From contig NC_066581.1 of the NCBI RefSeq assembly GCF_024323335.1, positions 349,560,409 to 349,624,408 on the forward strand: a DNA stretch of 64,000 nucleotides, read 5' to 3'. A program made the translations under genes and the position numbers. Positions 59,361 through 64,000 of the stretch are shown one piece after another. A model generated the notes under the pieces. It ran no database searches. It saw only the letters and a program-made list of their open reading frames with translations, and was not told where the DNA came from. The DNA comes from Lathyrus oleraceus (lineage: Eukaryota; Streptophyta; Magnoliopsida; Fabales; Fabaceae). Each line of letters begins with the position of its first letter. The stretch's first letter is position 1.

Positions 59361-62300
59361 TGTCGCATCTCGAAAAAATATGATTCCTCGCGATGGTCGC
59401 GGAAAAATTTATGTTCGAACAGAGTCGCCACCGAACTTTATTTATCCCAATGAAGGAATAGGAAAATATCGACAAAACCTTTAGAAAATGGAATAATGGT
59501 CGTTGCAACCATATTCGGGTTCAGGAGTGGATTACAAAAGGGGAAGGTATTAGCACCCCTTACGTCCGTTGTACTCAACGGGAACCTTTTAGTTCTAATG
59601 TGCGTTTCGAGTGTTAATTTATGTTTGTTTGTTATCTTTGGGTTATAAAATTATTAAAAATAGAAATGGATGAGGATCTCAGAAAGGGAAAGGGGAGGTT
59701 TTTTATTAGTGTGCTCGCGAAGATACAACAATCTCCTGCCTACGTATCCTTATGGTGCAATAAGGAAATCAGAGCATTCGTAGTTCGGGGAACCACGGTT
59801 TGTCGGTGTCTTTTAATGAACGACTGTTTAGATCGCCTCCTAAAGGCTAAACGTTGGCTTGTCTACTCTCGGCGGAGGCCTAAGCATTAGTTTGTTGTGC
59901 GCATTAGAAAGGATTAAATGGTGTTCTTTTTATAAAGAGTTTAGGTCACGCAGAGGTGACAAGTCAGATTAATATGTCGAATGTTTTTGATTGGTTGAGA
60001 CGTTTTTGGTTGGATGACGATTACTCGGATAGTTGAGTAAGACAACTCGTATCCTAACAGTCGGGAAAGGGAATAGAAGACTCTATACCACTTTCTTTTG
60101 CATCCTTAATTATAGGAAAGATTTGATAATAGTTAAGGTGTATTGGATGGATGACGAATACTCGAATAATCGAGTAAGACAACTCGTATCCTAATAATCG
60201 GAAAAGGAATAGAAGACTCTAGACCGCTTTCTGTTTCATCTGAATATTATGAAAATAAGGTTGTATAAGGTTGTTGTGTTTTAGAATAAACGATAAGTAC
60301 TCGAATGATTGAGTAAGACAACTCATATCCAAGCATTTGAGAAGAGGAAATGAAGACTCAAGACCATCTCCCTTTTCGTATAGTCTATTGTGAAAATGAT
60401 TTGACTTACGTTATAAGTTTGCGGAAAAAAGACAATTGTTTGAGTAACCGAGTAAGAGAACTCGTATTCAATCAATTAGGAGAGAAGTTGAAGGCTCAAA
60501 ATCACCTCCCTTTCCATTTCGTTATTACGAAAATAATTTGATTTAATCTTGGTTTAAGGTTTGTAAAGAAACGACGATTGTCTAACTAACCGAGTAAGAA
60601 AAATCGTATTCAAACAATCGAGGAGAGGAGTTAAAGGCTTAAAACAATCCCCATTTTCATTTTTATTATGAAATAGTTTGATTTGTTTGTGCTTAGGTGG
60701 ATAGAAATAACGACTATTTGACTAACCGAATAAGAGAACTCGTATTCAAATAATCGAGGAAAGGAATTGAAAACTCAAAGCCACCCCCCTTTTCATTTCC
60801 AAATGAAATGGTGTTTGATTATGATTGGGTATTTCAATTGAGTTTGAAAGAAAATACTCGACATTGGATCAAGGTTTTAAATTTGTGTTCGTTCATAAAT
60901 CGAATTTTATTTAGTGAATCAATCATCTACTCGATTATTCAATAACCGAATAGGTCTCATTGTAAGAAAGCCCAAGAGTAAGCTATGTGAGGTTGATGGC
61001 GATGCTAAAAGTGATCGACTTACAAGGGTATGGAAAATGATCTCGACATTGAATCGAGAGTTGTGTGATTGTTATCATAGTTTATCGTGGTTTGGAATTG
61101 AGTTTGTATTATGAAATGATAGTGAAAAATGATGGTGAAATAAGTCGGTCTATTTTTAATTAACAAAATTAATTGATTAAAATTTAATTAAGTCGTCTAA
61201 TTAAGGTAATTAAAATTTATTATCAAAATTATTTGATTAAAAATTAATATAATCAAATAATTAAGTTAATTAAAATTAGTTAACAAAATTATCTAATTTA
61301 ATCAAAACTTTAATTAGCTAACTTAAAAGGAATTAAGCGACAATATTGAATATAAAATGATCGAATTGAATCGGTGTGCTCAAAACCGGTTTGTGCAAAA
61401 TGACAACATGGTTAATGTCATTGGAAAAATCATAACGCGGTGAAATGTTCTATTAATTTGTTGCATCTTGGCGGCATATCGACATGAAATTGTCGAATCC
61501 ACATATTTTATCCGATTTTATTTCCATGGAAATTAAACAATCATAACATTATATTTATTTAAGATTTCACAAGATCCAATACCACTAGCCTTGAAAAGAA
61601 ATACAGGAATTACAATGTAAAACCGAAATCAAAACAAACATGATCTATATTATCATCATAATCATTTTTTTAAAACAAAAATAAAATAAAATAAGTGATA
61701 TAAGATCTAAAACATTATTTGATAGAAAGTAACTCACTTAATAATATCACTACCACTTGAAAGAAATGAAAGCAAACAAACAATCATAATATTACATTTA
61801 CTTAAGATTTCACAGTGATCCAATACCACTAGCCTTGAAACTAAATCTGGTAATTACAAGTTAAAACCGAAATCAAAACAAACATGATATGTGTTACCAT
61901 CTAAATCATTTTTTGAACAAAAGAAAAAGTGATCATAAGATCTAAAATATTATTTGATAAAAAGTAACTCACTTAATAATATCACTATCACTTGAAAGAA
62001 ATGAAAGCAAACAAACAATCATAATATTACATTTACTTAAGATTTCACAGTAATTACAAGTTAAAACCGAAATCAAAACAACATGATATGTGTTACCATC
62101 TAAATCATTTTTTAAACAAAAGAAAAAGTGATCATAAGATCTAAAATACTATTTGATGAAAAGTAACTCACTTAATAATATCACTATACTACCACTTGAA
62201 AGAAATGAAAGCAAATTATAACTATAGTAACACATGCTTGGAAACAACATCAGCAGGAAAAAAAAACTACAGAATCGTTAGAGGAACATCAACTACCATG

Positions 62301-64000
62301 CATTTCAAAAAAAAGTGATCATAAGATCTAAAATACTATTTGATGAAAAGTAACTCACTTAATAATATCACTATACTACCACTTGAAAGAAATGAAAGCA
62401 AATTATAACTATAGTAACACATGTTTGGAAACAACATCAGCAGGAAAAAAAAACTACAGAATCGTTAGAGGAACATCGACTACCATGCATTTCAAAAGTG
62501 TATCATCAACAAAACAAATCCTAGTACAAACATAGCTTAATCAAACAGAATTTTGTAAACAAACCATACACGCATCAAACCGTAAGTTATTAACCGAACT
62601 TGAATTTCATACATAATTAACAACCAAAATCGAGACATAATCGAATAGAAAACCTACCCAACCAAGAAATGAGATCTCCCTGAGTTATATTTTGTTATTA
62701 GTGTTGTTCTTGCTGGAAATATCGTGCTCGGTCATTGTGAATCGAAAGGGTGCTGAACTATCAATGCGTTGTCATTGCGGAAACCATTGTTGCTTCGTAT
62801 CGTTGCCGGAGTTGGAAGACTTGTTGATAGGCGAAGGAGACACGGAAGAGTGAGAGATGAAGGCGGATAGTGTGAGTTGGTTTGTGGTGCGGCGGAGAAG
62901 ATGGATCGCGGCGGAGGACTCGCCGGCGACGGTTGGGTTTGTTTATGGCTTGAGGTGTGGTTAGGCGGTGTTAGACGGAAGTTATTGTGGGTTTGCCGGT
63001 GTATGGTGCGGTGAAGCGGAGGGAGTTCTCCGGTGGAACAATGTTGTTGTTGTGTGTGCCGTTTTGGGAGTGAGACAAAAGTTGTTAGGGAAGAAGAAGA
63101 TGGAAATCAAATGGAGATGGTGGTCGTGGATCTTAAGGGTGGAGGGGGAAGACGAAGAGAAAAAGCTTCTCTTTTTCTTTATACTTTCTGTTTTCTTTCT
63201 CTTTTACAACAGAGAGAGCAGCAGTTCTGTGTGAGAGAAAAAGTGGGCCTTGAGGAAGAAGAGGAACGACCCACCTCTTTTTTATTTTATTATTTTCTCT
63301 TTTCCTCCTTTTGAAGCCAGTGAGAGATGGGAGACCTTATCACTTTTTCTTTTCCTTTTTTAATATTTATTTTTTGTTACCGTTGGAAGAAAAAAGACTG
63401 ATAGAGTGGAGTGTGATGATGGAAATGAGGGTAACGTGTGAGAGAGAGGAAAGGTGACGGAGATAGGAAACGTGAGGGAGAGACATGAATTGTCACACAA
63501 AAAAATCCCAGATTTTTAATGTTGGTTATTTAAAAAGGGGATCCAATGTTAAAAATATATTTTATTTATTAACTATTACTATTACCTATTATTAAAGAAA
63601 AATATCTATTAAAAACTCCTAAAAAACGATAATTTTATTTAAGTAATAATAATACTAAAACAATCTCTAATTTGGATACTAAAACAAAAGAAATAAAAGG
63701 ACCGAGTATAAATAGAAGTCGGACGAAAATTTGCTCGAAAAATTAAATCAGACACATTAAAATGATCAGTATAAAATATACTTATTGAAAAAATACAGCG
63801 TTTCTTCAAATGCTGAAATAAGTTTTCACCGGTTAAAAGGCTCAGACGGGTCAAAATGCAACTGAAACATCCACTGAAAAATACAAAGAGCACACCAGGT
63901 TAAACTACATGAACCATAGATTAATAATACTGGCGTCTCCGATTTTAATTTCGAAACTTTTTATCTGCTGATTTTGTCCGTACTTGAGGAAAGATTCAAC
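59361..64000 (-). repeat. 5' LTR of element B, truncated by the window end
   Basis: It is homologous to 6588-11032 of the shared LTR; about 150 bp lie beyond the window. It is longer than its partner because of an insertion near 61225 and a 187-bp tandem duplication, partly offset by a deletion near 62050. The LTR hairpin is at 59747-59766 and the primer-site-like 13-mer at 59418-59430. Confidence 0.9.
62124..62497 (-). repeat. 187-bp tandem duplication private to the right LTR
   Basis: Two nearly identical copies, about 62124-62310 and 62311-62497, each begin 'aaaagtgatcataag' and end 'catgcatttcaaaa'. The shared LTR at 9350-9530 has a single copy, so the duplication arose after the two LTRs separated. 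Confidence 0.9.

Larger units (their letters stand above)
6588..64000 (-). mobile_element. Element B: non-autonomous gag-only element split by the Ogre
   Basis: The 3' LTR is 6588-11184, the internal region 11185-13667 plus 54308-59360, and the 5' LTR runs from 59361 to beyond the window. The internal region is only about 7.5 kb: leader, broken gag, post-pol module, and a 3' UTR with two tandem arrays. ORF1, protease and pol are missing. Its left LTR also serves element A, giving an internal-LTR-internal-LTR tandem. Confidence 0.85.

Overview
The window reads as intergenic DNA from a large, retrotransposon-rich plant genome. It consists almost entirely of long LTR retrotransposons of the Ty3/gypsy Tat/Ogre lineage. 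The evidence is an extra ORF upstream of gag, a probable intron between protease and reverse transcriptase, two RNase H modules, LTRs of about 4.6-4.9 kb, and a primer site of the TGGCGACTCTGCTGGGGA type. Ogre elements of about 22 kb are especially abundant in legumes of the pea/vetch tribe. I infer such a host, but cannot name a species from sequence alone. I see no convincing host gene, tRNA, rRNA or CRISPR array.

Layout, left to right. (1) 1-3795: 3' end of a plus-strand element, with 3' UTR, polypurine tract and a 1,869-bp 3' LTR, inserted into element A. (2) 3796-6587: 5' internal part of minus-strand element A (broken gag and primer site). (3) 6588-11184: an LTR shared by A and B. (4) Element B (minus): 3' UTR at 11185-13667 continuing at 54308, then broken gag at 56792-58384, primer site, and a 5' LTR from 59361 that runs off the window end. 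B has no pol. (5) An Ogre (minus), 13668-54302, sits in B with TSD GGTTG at 13663-13667 and 54303-54307. It carries ORF1, gag, protease, a probable intron, and RT-RNaseH-aRNH-integrase. (6) A non-autonomous relative, 24522-42855 (18,334 bp), splits the Ogre pol gene with TSD TCAGG. Relative age is therefore tandem A/B, then Ogre, then the 18-kb insert; the plus-strand element came after A.

In an autonomous Ogre the gene order is ORF1 (unknown role), Gag (particle), protease, then spliced RT/RH/IN for copying and integration. Here Ogre has six clear premature stops plus the insertion, and the other elements lack enzyme domains, so none looks autonomous.

The most interesting signal is non-coding. 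Every element's 3' UTR carries an array of small stem-loops whose stems change by compensatory substitutions. Many exceptions are G-U wobbles only on the element's own sense strand. A second covarying hairpin lies in every LTR family, and a copy of the primer-binding motif lies inside every LTR near its 3' end. These suggest conserved RNA structures in the Ogre/Tat genomic RNA. All counts are by eye; no alignment, folding or database search was run.
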